A stretch of DNA of 64,000 nt from Brevibacillus choshinensis (GCF_001420695.1 NZ_LJJB01000007.1:1448184-1512183); one strand, 5' to 3'; numbered from the stretch's first letter, positions 26,446 to 35,363 are shown. Program-made: numbers and translations. The notes: generated from the letters alone by a model not told the origin.

Positions 26446-27845
26446 TGGAAAAAGAACAGCTGGGAAGCGTGGTAAAGGAAAGCGTGCCAGGTGCGATCGA
26501 AACACTCAAGGAGTATTTGAGGTTCCCCACAATATCTGCGCAACACAAAGCTATTCCTGAAACGGTTGATTTCGTTGCTCAGATGATCACGTCTGCTGGT
26601 GGCGAAGTAAAAGTTCTCGATGATTTAGGTGGAAACCCCGTCGTATACGCATTTTTTGCGGCGGGGAGTGACGGAGATGCTACGAAGACGTTGCTTTTCT
26701 ACAACCATTACGATGTGCAACCGCCTGAGCCGTTCAACGAATGGAACTCAGAGCCGTTTGATCCCGTGATTGTAGATGGGAAACTGTTCGCACGTGGAGT
26801 CGCCGATAACAAAGGTGATCTGGTCGCCCGACTCACTGCTATTCAATTGTTACAGCGTGAGTTCGGTGGGCTGCCATGCAATATCAAATTCCTGATTGAA
26901 GGCGAAGAGGAGATCGGAAGCCCAAATCTGGAGCCTTATTTGAAAGAATACCAAGACTTGTTTGCTGCGGATGCGTGCATTTGGGAATTTGGGTCAAAAG
27001 ATGAGGAAGACAGAATTAGCATGGTGGCAGGAATTAAGGGGATGGCGTATCTAGAATTGACTTGCGTCGGAGCGGACATCGACATGCATTCCTCTGTTGG
27101 GGCCTATGTGGATAACGCAGCTTGGCGTCTGGTACAGGCATTGGCCACCATGAAAAACCAGCAAAATGAGATCTTGGTCAAAGGATTCTTTGATGGTATC
27201 GAAGAGCCGACGGACGGAGAGAAGCAAGTCGTGTCCGAACTTCCTTTTGATGAAGAAGCTGTGAGCAAACTATACGGTTTGAAGCGTCCGCTGATTACAG
27301 CAGCAAAAGGGACAGATCCACGTGAGGCGATGGTCTTCCATCCAACCATGACAATCTGTGGGCTGGAGAGCGGTTATACCGGAGAGGGAGCCAAGACAGT
27401 CCTTCCCAAAAATGCGAGAGCAAAAGTTGATTGCCGATTGGTACCCGGCCAGGATCCGCAGCATATTCTCACGTGCATACAGCAGCATTTGCTTGAACAC
27501 GGATTCGAAGATATTCAAGTCACCATGATCAACGGGCAAAAGGCGTATCGATCCGACTATCATCACCCGTTTGTTGCGCATGTGCTCGACACGGCACGCA
27601 CGATTTATGAAGATGGCCCGGTGTTGGCACCGAATTCTGCTGGAACAGGTCCTATGTTTGCTTTTGGAGAAACGCTAAAGTTGCCAATCGTGAGTACTGG
27701 AGTCGGTTGGGTGGGTTCAAAGGCACATGCTCCCAATGAGTCGATCCGTCTGCAAGATTTCGAACAAGGGATCGCGCATATGGTCTTGTTGCTTTCAGGA
27801 TTTGCGTCAGCATTAACTGTCGAAGAAAATAGCGTGCAAGCTTGA
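26445..27845 (+). CDS. M20-family metallo-dipeptidase
   Basis: A 466-residue zinc peptidase of the CNDP/ArgE-DapE-like group. Motifs: NHYDVQPPEP (His), GVADNKGD (bridging Asp), EGEEEIGSPN (catalytic Glu pair), and a C-terminal TGVGWVGSKAHAPNE with the late His. The larger size and the insert between the metal motifs fit dipeptidases rather than amino-acylases. The start overlaps the transporter stop by one base and GGAGG lies 5' of it, so imported peptides probably meet this enzyme directly. An in-frame upstream start at 26421 lacks support. Confidence 0.92.
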   Translation: MEKEQLGSVVKESVPGAIETLKEYLRFPTISAQHKAIPETVDFVAQMITSAGGEVKVLDDLGGNPVVYAFFAAGSDGDATKTLLFYNHYDVQPPEPFNEWNSEPFDPVIVDGKLFARGVADNKGDLVARLTAIQLLQREFGGLPCNIKFLIEGEEEIGSPNLEPYLKEYQDLFAADACIWEFGSKDEEDRISMVAGIKGMAYLELTCVGADIDMHSSVGAYVDNAAWRLVQALATMKNQQNEILVKGFFDGIEEPTDGEKQVVSELPFDEEAVSKLYGLKRPLITAAKGTDPREAMVFHPTMTICGLESGYTGEGAKTVLPKNARAKVDCRLVPGQDPQHILTCIQQHLLEHGFEDIQVTMINGQKAYRSDYHHPFVAHVLDTARTIYEDGPVLAPNSAGTGPMFAFGETLKLPIVSTGVGWVGSKAHAPNESIRLQDFEQGIAHMVLLLSGFASALTVEENSVQA

Positions 27846-27869
27846 GCGTGCATGAAAGGGGACTGGAGA

Positions 27870-29087
27870 ATGCTGAATGACTTGTTCACAAAGCTGGAGA
27901 TGCTCTATCCGGAATTGGTGAGAATTCGTCGTGATCTCCACATGTATCCTGAGCTTTCCTATCAAGAAGTGGCGACGCCGCAGAAGGTAGCACAATATTT
28001 GCAAGCACTTGGCTTGGAAGTCCGGACAGAAGTAGGAGGCCGCGGTGTGGTTGGGCTCTTGCGTGGCGGAAAGCCAGGTAAGACGATTGCTTTGCGTGCA
28101 GACTTCGATGCACTTCCCATTCAAGATGAGAAAAAAGTTGAGTACAAATCACGGATTTCCGGTGTCATGCACGCATGCGGCCATGATATCCACACGGCAG
28201 CCTTGCTCGGAGTCGCTCATGTGTTGAGTGAGCGAAAAGAGGAGATCGCGGGTAACGTCGTCTTCATCCATCAGTTTGCGGAAGAGAAGCCTCCAGGAGG
28301 CGCGATAGCCATGATTGAGGACGGGTGCCTAGATGGTGTGGATGAGATCTATGGCGCTCATGTCTGGTCCTCCGAGCCATTTGGTACGATTGGTGTGACA
28401 GATGGGTATGCCATGGCATCCGGTGATGGGTTTGACATCGAAATTTCGGGAAGAGGCGGACATGGTGCTCAACCGCATTTGACGATCGATCCTCTCGTGG
28501 TAGGCTGCCAGCTAGTAGTGAACTTGCAGCAAATTGTCAGTCGTCGAGTCAATCCGATTGATGCAGCTGTTTTATCCGTTGGGTCCATCCATAGCGGATT
28601 TGCAGCCAACGTCATTCCAGACTCCTGCAGTATCAATGGGACTGTTCGTATGTTCAATCCAGAGGTACGACAATTTATCGAACAGCAGGTCCGGCAGATC
28701 ACGCAGGCGACATGCGAAGCCGCTGGTGCTGTCGGCACGGTTCACTATCGTTCAGGGTATAATGCCGTATGGAATCATCCGGAACAGACCAAGAGTATTC
28801 GTCACCTGGCACAACAGCTGGTTGGAGAAGAAAATGTAAAGCAATTGACTCCGAGTATGGCAGGGGAGGATTTCTCCAACTACCTGGATAAGGTACCGGG
28901 AACGTTCTTCTTTGTCGGAGGAGGCAATCCCGCTATAGGGGCAGAATATCCCCACCATCACCCCATGTTTGATGCGGATGAGCGAGCGATGCTCTTGATC
29001 GGTAAAGTATTTCTTTCGGCGGTAGTAGCTAGAGGGGCGACCGATAACGTCCGTGTTACCCTCGAGTCTTCAGCCACACAGGCGTAA
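27870..29087 (+). CDS. M20-family N-acyl-amino-acid/hippurate amidohydrolase (paralogue)
   Basis: A 405-residue homologue of the protein encoded at 19572. They share MLN start residues, YPELS-QEV, GGRGVVG, ALRADFDALPI, MHACGHD and GCLDGVD. Metal and catalytic motifs are intact (QFAEEKPPGG for the Glu pair, MAGEDFSNY, YPHHHPMFD). ATG 27870 follows AAAGGGGACTGGAG; the ATG at 27852 is upstream of that site. It is last in the operon. Two such paralogues bracketing one transporter suggest recent local duplication and two substrate classes. Confidence 0.92.
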   Translation: MLNDLFTKLEMLYPELVRIRRDLHMYPELSYQEVATPQKVAQYLQALGLEVRTEVGGRGVVGLLRGGKPGKTIALRADFDALPIQDEKKVEYKSRISGVMHACGHDIHTAALLGVAHVLSERKEEIAGNVVFIHQFAEEKPPGGAIAMIEDGCLDGVDEIYGAHVWSSEPFGTIGVTDGYAMASGDGFDIEISGRGGHGAQPHLTIDPLVVGCQLVVNLQQIVSRRVNPIDAAVLSVGSIHSGFAANVIPDSCSINGTVRMFNPEVRQFIEQQVRQITQATCEAAGAVGTVHYRSGYNAVWNHPEQTKSIRHLAQQLVGEENVKQLTPSMAGEDFSNYLDKVPGTFFFVGGGNPAIGAEYPHHHPMFDADERAMLLIGKVFLSAVVARGATDNVRVTLESSATQA

Positions 29088-29124
29088 GGGAGCATAGTAT
29101 ACAAATCCTCAAATCGTGTACGAA

Positions 29125-29155
29125 AAGGCCTCGCGTGATTGCGAGGTCTTTGCTT
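29125..29155 (+). terminator. Rho-independent terminator
   Basis: CCTCGC (29129-29134) pairs with GCGAGG (29141-29146), flanked by AAAAGG and TCTTTGCTTTT. It ends the peptide operon. Confidence 0.7.
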
Positions 29156-29262
29156 TTCGAAGACAGGAATGGTGCACACTTGCAAAGTGGACTTTCTTTT
29201 CATAAAACAGGTACAATCAATGTGATGGAAGAAAGAAGGGAAATCACAGGAGGCGAAGAAAC

Positions 29263-30231
29263 ATGAGTAGCGAAACCAGCGCATATCAGATTGCAACCTT
29301 TGCAGGCGGATGCTTTTGGTGCATGGTAAGCCCTTTTGATAAAATGCCAGGCATTATCAAAGTCGTTTCTGGCTATACAGGCGGACACGTAGAAAATCCA
29401 ACGTACGAGGAAGTATGCTCGGATACGACTGGACACTACGAGGCCGTGCAGATTACATATGATCCTGCGGTCTTCTCTTACGAACAGCTGGTGCAATTAT
29501 TTTGGCAACAAATCGACCCGACTGACGCAGGTGGTCAATTTGGAGATCGCGGGCAATCCTATGCTCCTGTCATTTTTTATCATGACGAAGAGCAACAACG
29601 TATCGCCCAAGAATCCAAACAGCGCTTAGATGAGAGTGGGCGCTTTCAAAAGCCGATTGTAGTCGAGATCCTGCCAGCGAAGACATTTTATCCAGCTGAG
29701 GAGTACCATCAGGATTACTACAAAAAGAATCCGATGCGTTATCAATACTACCGATCAGCATCCGGACGTGCGAAATTTACCAAAGAAGCATGGCGAGACC
29801 GCGATAAACTAGAAGAGTTGAAACAGCGCCTGACTCCTATGCAGTATGAAGTCACGCAAAATAGCGGGACAGAGCGCCCATTCACGAACGAGTTTTGGAA
29901 CCACAAGGAAGAGGGAATTTACGTCGACATCGTCTCAAATGAACCTCTCTTTAGCTCGTTGGACAAATTTGATTCCAATTGCGGCTGGCCCTCTTTCACC
30001 CAACCCATTCATGAAGAAAGGGTCACGGAACATGTCGATCTCACGCACAATATGATTCGTACCGAGGTTCGCAGCAAGGAAGCAGATTCCCATCTCGGCC
30101 ATGTATTTGAGGACGGTCCAGGAGAAAATGGTCTCCGTTACTGCATCAACTCGGCAGCTCTGCGCTTTATTCCAAAAGACAAGCTGGATGAGGAAGGCTT
30201 TGGGGAGTACAAACGCTTATTTGAGAAGTAA
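29263..30231 (+). CDS. msrAB: Fused peptide methionine sulfoxide reductase MsrA/MsrB
   Basis: A 322-residue bifunctional repair enzyme reducing both S- and R-methionine sulfoxide. The N-terminal MsrA domain (about 8-165) has the GGCFWC active site. The C-terminal MsrB domain (about 178-320) has [15 protein letters not shown] and the catalytic Cys in [11 protein letters not shown]. The two CxxC zinc motifs of some MsrB proteins are absent. AGGAGGCGAAGAAAC precedes the ATG. It is monocistronic, cytosolic, and a general oxidative-stress function. Confidence 0.96.
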   Translation: MSSETSAYQIATFAGGCFWCMVSPFDKMPGIIKVVSGYTGGHVENPTYEEVCSDTTGHYEAVQITYDPAVFSYEQLVQLFWQQIDPTDAGGQFGDRGQSYAPVIFYHDEEQQRIAQESKQRLDESGRFQKPIVVEILPAKTFYPAEEYHQDYYKKNPMRYQYYRSASGRAKFTKEAWRDRDKLEELKQRLTPMQYEVTQNSGTERPFTNEFWNHKEEGIYVDIVSNEPLFSSLDKFDSNCGWPSFTQPIHEERVTEHVDLTHNMIRTEVRSKEADSHLGHVFEDGPGENGLRYCINSAALRFIPKDKLDEEGFGEYKRLFEK

Positions 30232-30237
30232 TCGTGC

Positions 30238-30282
30238 GATCGCCTGCTCCAGTCTGTTTGGGAGTGTGGCGGTCTTTTTTTT
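30238..30282 (+). terminator. Rho-independent terminator
   Basis: GATCGCC pairs with GGCGGTC (one wobble), followed by nine T residues, just after msrAB. Confidence 0.8.
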
Positions 30283-30360
30283 TGCTGTCTGATATCTGTC
30301 CTTGATCACTATTGCGCCAGATACGAACATTTTCAAAGCCAGTGCTGAATTGGGATTGTG

Positions 30361-30510
30361 CCCTCCGGAAGCTCTGAAAGGTTCAGAAGGAGACCGAATA
30401 CGGTCGCCAGAGCTTGGGAAACTGCACTGAGGGGGAGTGAGTTCGAGCCGATCGATGTACATACACCTTTGTGGCTGTGGAGCCGAGCTGGGTTTCCCCC
30501 GGTTGAACGT
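30361..30510 (+). other. Unassigned foldable intergenic segment upstream of the BASS transporter
   Basis: No gene is visible between 30283 and 30668. The segment is GC-richer than its surroundings and rich in pairings: AAGCTCTG (30369-30376) with CAGAGCTT (30408-30415), enclosing GACCG-AATA-CGGTC (30392-30405); GGGGGA (30431-30436) with TCCCCC (30495-30500); and GTTCGAGCCG (30441-30450) with CGGTTGAAC. I could not match it to a riboswitch or small-RNA class I know. It could be a cis-regulatory leader or a free small RNA. No T-rich terminator follows directly. Confidence 0.3.
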
Positions 30511-30668
30511 AGAACATAGAAGACTGAACGCACGTTCTTATACGAAACCTATCGTTATATAGGTAAGAAGTATAGACGGAATTATGCAATTGTATAGAAT
30601 AGTAAAATGAAGTGCAGTATAATGAAAAAAATTCAATAGAGATATACAGATAGAGTGGAGAGAGCGCA

Positions 30669-31598
30669 ATGAATACAGTTGAAAAAATCAGTAAATTTGT
30701 CGGTAGCACTTTTTCGGTCTGGGTCATCTTGTTTGCAATCTTTGGATTCTTTGCGCCTGAAGCGTTCGTAGGTGGAAAAGGGTACATCTCTTTACTCCTA
30801 GGGGTGATTATGTTTGGAATGGGGCTGACTCTGTCTTCCGAAGATTTTCGTGAAGTCTTTCGCCGTCCCGTGGATGTGCTTATCGGGGTGGTTGGTCACT
30901 ATCTGATCATGCCGTCGCTCGCTTTTGTCTTGGCGGTCACCCTCCAGCTTCCACCGGATATCGCAGTCGGAGTCATTTTGGTAGGCTGCTGTCCAAGCGG
31001 TACTGCATCCAACGTCATGACTTACTTGTCCAAAGGAGATGTCGCCTTGGGTGTATCGATCGCAGCGGTATCTACCTTGATCGCACCACTGGCAACACCT
31101 GCACTGATTTCCCTTCTCGCAGGTCAATGGATGAATATTAACACGCAATCGTTGTTTATGGACATCGTCACAGTTGTGATTGTGCCAATCGTGTTGGGCG
31201 TTGTCGTCAAAGCGTTGTTCCAAAAGCAAGCAGCAGCGAGTGCAAAGGCATTGCCGCTCGTGTCTACCATCGCCATCGTCCTGATCGTGGCTATCGTTGT
31301 AGCGATCAACAAAGGAAAAATTGTAGAGACTGGTCTCATCATCTTTGCGGTTGTAATTCTGCACAATCTGTTGGGATACTTGTTGGGCTATGGCTTTGCC
31401 AAGCTGTTTGGATTAAATTTGGCCAAGAGAAAAGCGGTGACCTTGGAAACCGGTATGCAAAACTCTGGACTGGGCGCAGCCTTGGCAGCTGCCCATTTCA
31501 ATCCGCTCGCGGCTGTACCGAGTGCGATCTTTAGCGTATGGCACAATATTTCCGGATCTGTGTTGGCCACATGGTTTGCTAAGAAAGAAGAGAAGTAA
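30669..31598 (+). CDS. BASS-family (bile acid:sodium symporter-like) transporter
   Basis: A 309-residue membrane protein with about 10 helices. Family landmarks: GVIMFGMGLTLSSEDF, GHYLIMPSLAFV, VGCCPSGTASNVMTYLSKGD (the Na+-binding crossover region) and LETGMQNSGLGAALA. Bacterial members import organic anions such as ketopantoate or pyruvate with sodium; the substrate here is not known. GGAGAGAG lies before the ATG. It is monocistronic, preceded by a long foldable leader and followed by its own terminator. Confidence 0.93.
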   Translation: MNTVEKISKFVGSTFSVWVILFAIFGFFAPEAFVGGKGYISLLLGVIMFGMGLTLSSEDFREVFRRPVDVLIGVVGHYLIMPSLAFVLAVTLQLPPDIAVGVILVGCCPSGTASNVMTYLSKGDVALGVSIAAVSTLIAPLATPALISLLAGQWMNINTQSLFMDIVTVVIVPIVLGVVVKALFQKQAAASAKALPLVSTIAIVLIVAIVVAINKGKIVETGLIIFAVVILHNLLGYLLGYGFAKLFGLNLAKRKAVTLETGMQNSGLGAALAAAHFNPLAAVPSAIFSVWHNISGSVLATWFAKKEEK

Positions 31599-31618
31599 TC
31601 AGGACCACTCCTGGGAGG

Positions 31619-31664
31619 AAGCCTCCGTTCCGTCAATGCTAGGTTGATGGATCGGGGGTTTTTG
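31619..31664 (+). terminator. Rho-independent terminator
   Basis: GCCTCCGTTCCGTCAA (31621-31636) pairs with TTGATGGATCGGGGGT (31644-31659) with wobbles, followed by a T run. Confidence 0.75.
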
Positions 31665-31801
31665 TTTGTACCTAAATCTCAGGAAACCTGTAACGAAAAC
31701 TGAGGGATGTATGTCATAATGATTACGTACGCTATAGATGATTAGGTACGAACATCCGCAGAGGGTAGATTCATGTTTGCCCGATCGAAAGGAACGACAA
31801 G

Positions 31802-32719
31802 ATGAGAAGTCTACATATTCCTGGAAAAAATCAATTACTGTTGGTTTCTACCGTGATCTTGCTCTTGACCGGTTGCAGTAGTGCAGCTGCCCCTAATCAG
31901 TCGGACACACCGGAACCGACGGAAAAGACGGAACCTGCCCAACCGTCAGAACCAAACAAACCGACGGAGACAGCACCAAAGCCTACAGAGGGTAAGGCAC
32001 CCGTTACTACACCTCCGAAAGCACCATCCGAGCAAGAAAAACCGCCAGTCAAGACAAAACCCGTAGAGCAAAAGCCGTCCAAGACTCCAACTGAATCTGC
32101 GCCAATGCCAGATTTGGAGGTTGTGGGAGAACCGCAGAGCATGACAGTACTCGTAAACAAGCAACGGCAGCTGCCTGATAATTATCAACCGACCGATTTG
32201 GTATTCCCGAATGTGCCGTATCTGTTGCCAGCGAAAAGTGAAAAACGCCAGATGCGAAAGGAAGCAGCGGAAGCTTTGGAGCGGCTATTCGCGGCAGCAA
32301 AAGCAGACGGTGTCTCCCTGGCAGGCGTTTCTGCGTATCGCTCGCATGCCTACCAAAAAGCGCTGTTCAATCGATACGTGCAAAAGGATGGCTTGGAAAA
32401 AGCACGGACGTATAGTGCGGTGCCCGGTACGAGTGAGCACGAGACAGGACTCGCGATCGACGTGTCCGGAGCAGATGGGAAATGTGCGGCTACGAGCTGC
32501 TTTGCAGGGACAAAAGAGGCAGTTTGGCTCGCCCAGCACGCGCAAGAATACGGCTTTATCATCCGCTACCCAGAAGGTAAAGATGATATCACGGGATACA
32601 TGTATGAACCGTGGCACCTACGCTATGTTGGAAATGAAGTAGCGCAAGCAATCGGCGAGAAGCAGCTCACGCTGGAAGAGTACTTCGGGGTGGCTGCGGT
32701 ATCGTCGGATAAAAAATGA
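31802..32719 (+). CDS. VanY-type D-Ala-D-Ala carboxypeptidase lipoprotein (M15 family)
   Basis: A 305-residue membrane-anchored peptidoglycan carboxypeptidase. The lipobox is LLLTGC (mature Cys near 25). A low-complexity Pro/Thr/Glu/Lys stalk of about 75 residues (about 35-110) spaces the enzyme from the membrane. The M15B domain follows: SAYRSHAYQ, the zinc His/Asp in TSEHETGLAIDV, and the late His in EPWHLRYVG. AAAGGA precedes the ATG. It trims cell-wall stem peptides; sequence alone does not imply vancomycin resistance, and no vanHAX genes are nearby. Confidence 0.93.
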   Translation: MRSLHIPGKNQLLLVSTVILLLTGCSSAAAPNQSDTPEPTEKTEPAQPSEPNKPTETAPKPTEGKAPVTTPPKAPSEQEKPPVKTKPVEQKPSKTPTESAPMPDLEVVGEPQSMTVLVNKQRQLPDNYQPTDLVFPNVPYLLPAKSEKRQMRKEAAEALERLFAAAKADGVSLAGVSAYRSHAYQKALFNRYVQKDGLEKARTYSAVPGTSEHETGLAIDVSGADGKCAATSCFAGTKEAVWLAQHAQEYGFIIRYPEGKDDITGYMYEPWHLRYVGNEVAQAIGEKQLTLEEYFGVAAVSSDKK

Positions 32720-32730
32720 GAGAATGACCA

Positions 32731-32777
32731 AAAAGACAATCCTCGAAATCTACACGATGGAGAGGATTGTCTTTTTT
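32731..32777 (+). terminator. Rho-independent terminator
   Basis: AAAAGACAATCCTC (32731-32744) pairs perfectly with GAGGATTGTCTTTT (32762-32775), then Ts. It ends the VanY-like gene. Confidence 0.85.
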
Positions 32778-32916
32778 AGACTCGAAAGGAAGGGAAGTGC
32801 TACTCATCTAATCACAAATGACAGTATTCCTGCTCCTCCTGACATAAAAAATTCCCTCATTTTGTAAAACTTATCATTATATTATAAAATTTGTCCATAA
32901 ATCTGAAGAAGAGGGT

Positions 32917-33438
32917 ATGAAGTCGATGATCAATCGTTTGCTTGGGTTTCATATCATGGTTGTTACGTTCAGTCTGACAGATAAGCCGACAGTTGGACCA
33001 TTAATCTACCAAAACAATCAAGTGATCAAGCAAGAAAGTTTTGCCGTAGAGGAGCTTGAGCAATACCCGGATGTGAAGCAATTTATCGTAGAGCGGGGAG
33101 CAGAACAATTCTTAAAAACGGGCAAAGAGACCGATGAGGAATTGTTCAAGCGATATGAGCTCAATCAACAGCTGCCAGAGAAGATCTATAAAGACGGGAT
33201 GACTGCTGAGATCGAGAGGGAGATCGCAAAGCGGTATGGATTGGAGGCGCCATCTAAACAAGAGGTTAGAAGCATTGAGCAGACGATTGTTGCTGAACGA
33301 TCTGTCCCTGATCACACCATTACAAATGTACGAATCATTACTTCTATCGCGACTTTTTCGGAATCGAGTAGCACGGACATATTGTTATTGAAGGATTCTT
33401 CTGTAGAGAGGGAGCATGATGGAGCTGCCAGAAAATAA
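32917..33438 (+). CDS. Hypothetical protein, 173 aa
   Basis: I do not recognise this protein. It has a short hydrophobic N-terminus (RLLGFHIMVVTFSL) that is probably too weak for a signal peptide, then a hydrophilic Glu/Lys-rich body with predicted helices and no cysteines. GAAGAGGGT lies before the ATG; a second ATG at 32926 is also possible. It is preceded by a terminator and followed by a long AT-rich gene-poor stretch, so it is a single-gene unit. Base composition is that of its left-hand neighbours. Confidence 0.7.
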   Translation: MKSMINRLLGFHIMVVTFSLTDKPTVGPLIYQNNQVIKQESFAVEELEQYPDVKQFIVERGAEQFLKTGKETDEELFKRYELNQQLPEKIYKDGMTAEIEREIAKRYGLEAPSKQEVRSIEQTIVAERSVPDHTITNVRIITSIATFSESSSTDILLLKDSSVEREHDGAARK

Positions 33439-33656
33439 GACCCAAAAGAGTTTATCGTAATATTATTATGTAAACAAAAAAGAAAGCGGTTCAAAAAAAT
33501 CAAACAAAGCGATGTAGCAGACAGCTATGGAGTTTTGGATTCGTACATATGTGGAGCTCTGTAGAGCACCAGATGAGCTGGTAAATCGGGTTTGCTATAC
33601 TCCCAGATTACTAACAAACGACCTGAATAAAACCAGGTTGTAAGATGATTAATTAG

Positions 33657-33698
33657 AAGCCGGAAGACTCCTTAAGGCAGGGGAAATTCGGCTTTTTC
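33657..33698 (+). terminator. Probable rho-independent terminator
   Basis: AAGCCG (33657-33662) pairs with CGGCTT (33689-33694), followed by TTT. It is about 220 bp after the hypothetical gene. The rest of 33439-34100 is AT-rich; I found no gene in it. Confidence 0.5.
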
Positions 33699-34100
33699 TA
33701 TGCATAAATTTAAGTGAATCATTCATGTTCATTTAGGCCTAGAATCATCTTCTAGATGCGAGAAAATACAAATCATTACATGTAATGTCAAATATCACAT
33801 AATTTTTATAGATTAGAATACTTAGTTTTACTATAATCAAAATTGTGTTTTTATAGGAATAATTTGAATTAGTTTACAAGCAATGGAGAGAAAAATGGGT
33901 AAGTAATGTTGTAAGTGGTTTTCAAAAGGGCGGCAATCCTCAAGGTTTTTCTTTTACCCCCACCCAGTGCCGAATGAATCAGGCGACTGAATCCAATTAA
34001 GTATAACCCTCATAGTACCAGTGTAAGAAATTCTTCAATTCCTTTGTACGTATAAAAAGCTTGAAAAGTATTACCTAAAAAACCCTAAACCGTTACATTT

Positions 34101-34142
34101 AACAGGTTGATTATGGTCAGATATCACCATGATTAATCTGTT
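34101..34142 (+). other. Long terminator-like or attenuator-like hairpin
   Basis: AACAGGTTGATTATGGT (34101-34117) pairs over 17 bp, three of them G-U, with ACCATGATTAATCTGTT (34126-34142) around an 8-nt loop, followed by TTGTTATCTT. No gene ends just upstream, so it may belong to an untranslated RNA or a leader. Confidence 0.5.
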
Positions 34143-34207
34143 TTGTTATCTTCGTTTTCTTACTCTTTGCACGGTTTATTTCAAAGGATACGTATAAGGA
34201 GCAGGGT

Positions 34208-34405
34208 TTGCTCCAGGTAATGGAACCATTTAAGCCCAAGACTTGGCAAAGATTCTACAAGAAGAACAACTTAGTGACTATTACACTACCATGTACAGTC
34301 TTGGGCGGAGTTGTAAACAAAGTTCTTTTATTGTTACTTTATGCATCTAGAACTTTTTTACGAAAAATCAGGTATAATGAAAGTATGCTTGCTTATGCGA
34401 GGTGA
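34208..34405 (+). CDS. Possible small protein, 65 aa, unknown
   Basis: A TTG-initiated reading frame with a good AAGGAG (34196-34201) six bases upstream. The product is basic with one hydrophobic stretch (VVNKVLLLLLYA). No family is recognised. Its 3' end overlaps the TATAAT of the next gene's promoter, which argues for a remnant or chance frame. Low confidence. Confidence 0.25.
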   Translation: MLQVMEPFKPKTWQRFYKKNNLVTITLPCTVLGGVVNKVLLLLLYASRTFLRKIRYNESMLAYAR

Positions 34406-34409
34406 TTGT

Positions 34410-34967
34410 GTGAAAACCAATGCGAAAAAATACATTTTTTTCCAAAGAGTCATTCGTGCCTTTCGACTAAATTTCATCAAATTATTTCGTTCTCCCGGTG
34501 GGGCTAAAAAGGTTTCGTTAGGATTTGCCATCGGATTTGGATTAGAGATGATTGTGATTTCAACCGCGTCCCTGATTTATTTGCTGTTTTATCCAATCGT
34601 TCGATTATTTCGTGGCTCGCTTCCGGCTGCCATTATCGGAAATGTGATTGGAAAGTTAACTTTTTTACCTGTTCTTCTTTTACCAGTGGCTCACAGACTC
34701 GGCAGAATCATCTACCCCGTCAAAATCGAGGGAGCAAGAATGCCCCATCATGCGTTCAAAGCGCTGTTGTCTGGGAATTTTCAGGTGCTTACCGATATCC
34801 TTTATGGGGGACTGCACGTTTTAATCGGTATGTCGATAATTGGTGCATGCCTGGGTGTTGTTTCTTATTTTGTTATTTACAAACTGTATGAAAAGCAGAG
34901 AGAGCTTCGTCTCGTTAAAAGACATCAACGAAAAAACAATGCAAGGCTCGAAAACTCTCTAGGCTGA
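34410..34967 (+). CDS. DUF2062 domain membrane protein
   Basis: A 185-residue protein with the DUF2062 signature SPGGAKKVSLGFAIGFGLEM and three to four hydrophobic helices, ending in a basic cytoplasmic tail. I chose GTG 34410, seven bases after GAGG, over upstream in-frame ATGs that overlap the promoter (TATAAT at 34373-34378). Function of the family is unknown; members are often near glycosyltransferases. It stands alone in an AT-rich region and is followed by a foldable untranslated segment and a terminator. Confidence 0.85.
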   Translation: MKTNAKKYIFFQRVIRAFRLNFIKLFRSPGGAKKVSLGFAIGFGLEMIVISTASLIYLLFYPIVRLFRGSLPAAIIGNVIGKLTFLPVLLLPVAHRLGRIIYPVKIEGARMPHHAFKALLSGNFQVLTDILYGGLHVLIGMSIIGACLGVVSYFVIYKLYEKQRELRLVKRHQRKNNARLENSLG

Positions 34968-34974
34968 TGGCCAA

Positions 34975-35090
34975 GGCGAGGGTGGTGTTACCAATTCACC
35001 GCAACGCGCAACAGCCTTCCCACAGAGGCTCCAAGTCAAGCTGCCGGGCCTACGAGATGCTAGAGGCGGTTTTACTAGATTACACAAATT
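34975..35090 (+). ncRNA. Candidate structured RNA downstream of the DUF2062 gene
   Basis: A GC-rich island of about 115 nt in AT-rich surroundings with local pairings: GGTG...CACC around 34983-35000, AGCCT (35012-35016) with AGGCT, and GCCT with AGGC near 35048-35066. It ends at the perfect terminator at 35099. It could be a 3'-UTR-derived small RNA or the remnant of a mobile-element RNA. GAGGGTGG recalls a T-box, but stem I and the rest of the motif are missing. Confidence 0.3.
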
Positions 35091-35098
35091 TCTTGATA

Positions 35099-35130
35099 GA
35101 AACCCCAAACTCGTTTGGGGTTTCATTTTT
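35099..35130 (+). terminator. Rho-independent terminator
   Basis: GAAACCCCAAAC and GTTTGGGGTTTC are perfect 12-nt complements with a minimal loop, followed by ATTTTTT. Confidence 0.85.
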
Positions 35131-35363
35131 TATATAGCGTATTAGAGAATAGGCACTGATTTAGAAGTATGATTAGACAATTTTAAGAAGTAATACCATC
35201 GTATTGGAGGTAATAAACATAAAACTCTAAGCAAGGAAAATTACGCATAACAACAGTTATATGAAGTTTTTACGATTGTTTCCACATGCGGTGCATGTGG
35301 AGAGTTTGTTCACTGTTGGTGCAGAAGGACATTTAAATCGGAGGTGTATTGGCGGAATAATAA

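Noticed and set aside
30438-30452. tRNA T-arm-like GTTCGAGCC.
   Set aside because: No acceptor, D or anticodon arms can be folded around it.
31802-32719. Vancomycin-resistance locus, from the VanY-like protein.
   Set aside because: No vanH, vanA-type ligase, vanX or VanRS genes are nearby; M15 carboxypeptidase lipoproteins are common housekeeping wall enzymes.
34975-35130. T-box leader suggested by GAGGGTGG followed by ACC and a terminator.
   Set aside because: The full T-box sequence is not matched, stem I would have to lie inside the DUF2062 coding region, and no amino-acid-related gene follows.
35275-35310. Possible CRISPR repeat: CCACATG-CGGTG-CATGTGG flanked by GTTT and GAGAGTTTG.
   Set aside because: Only one copy exists in the window, with no second repeat at spacer distance and no cas genes.
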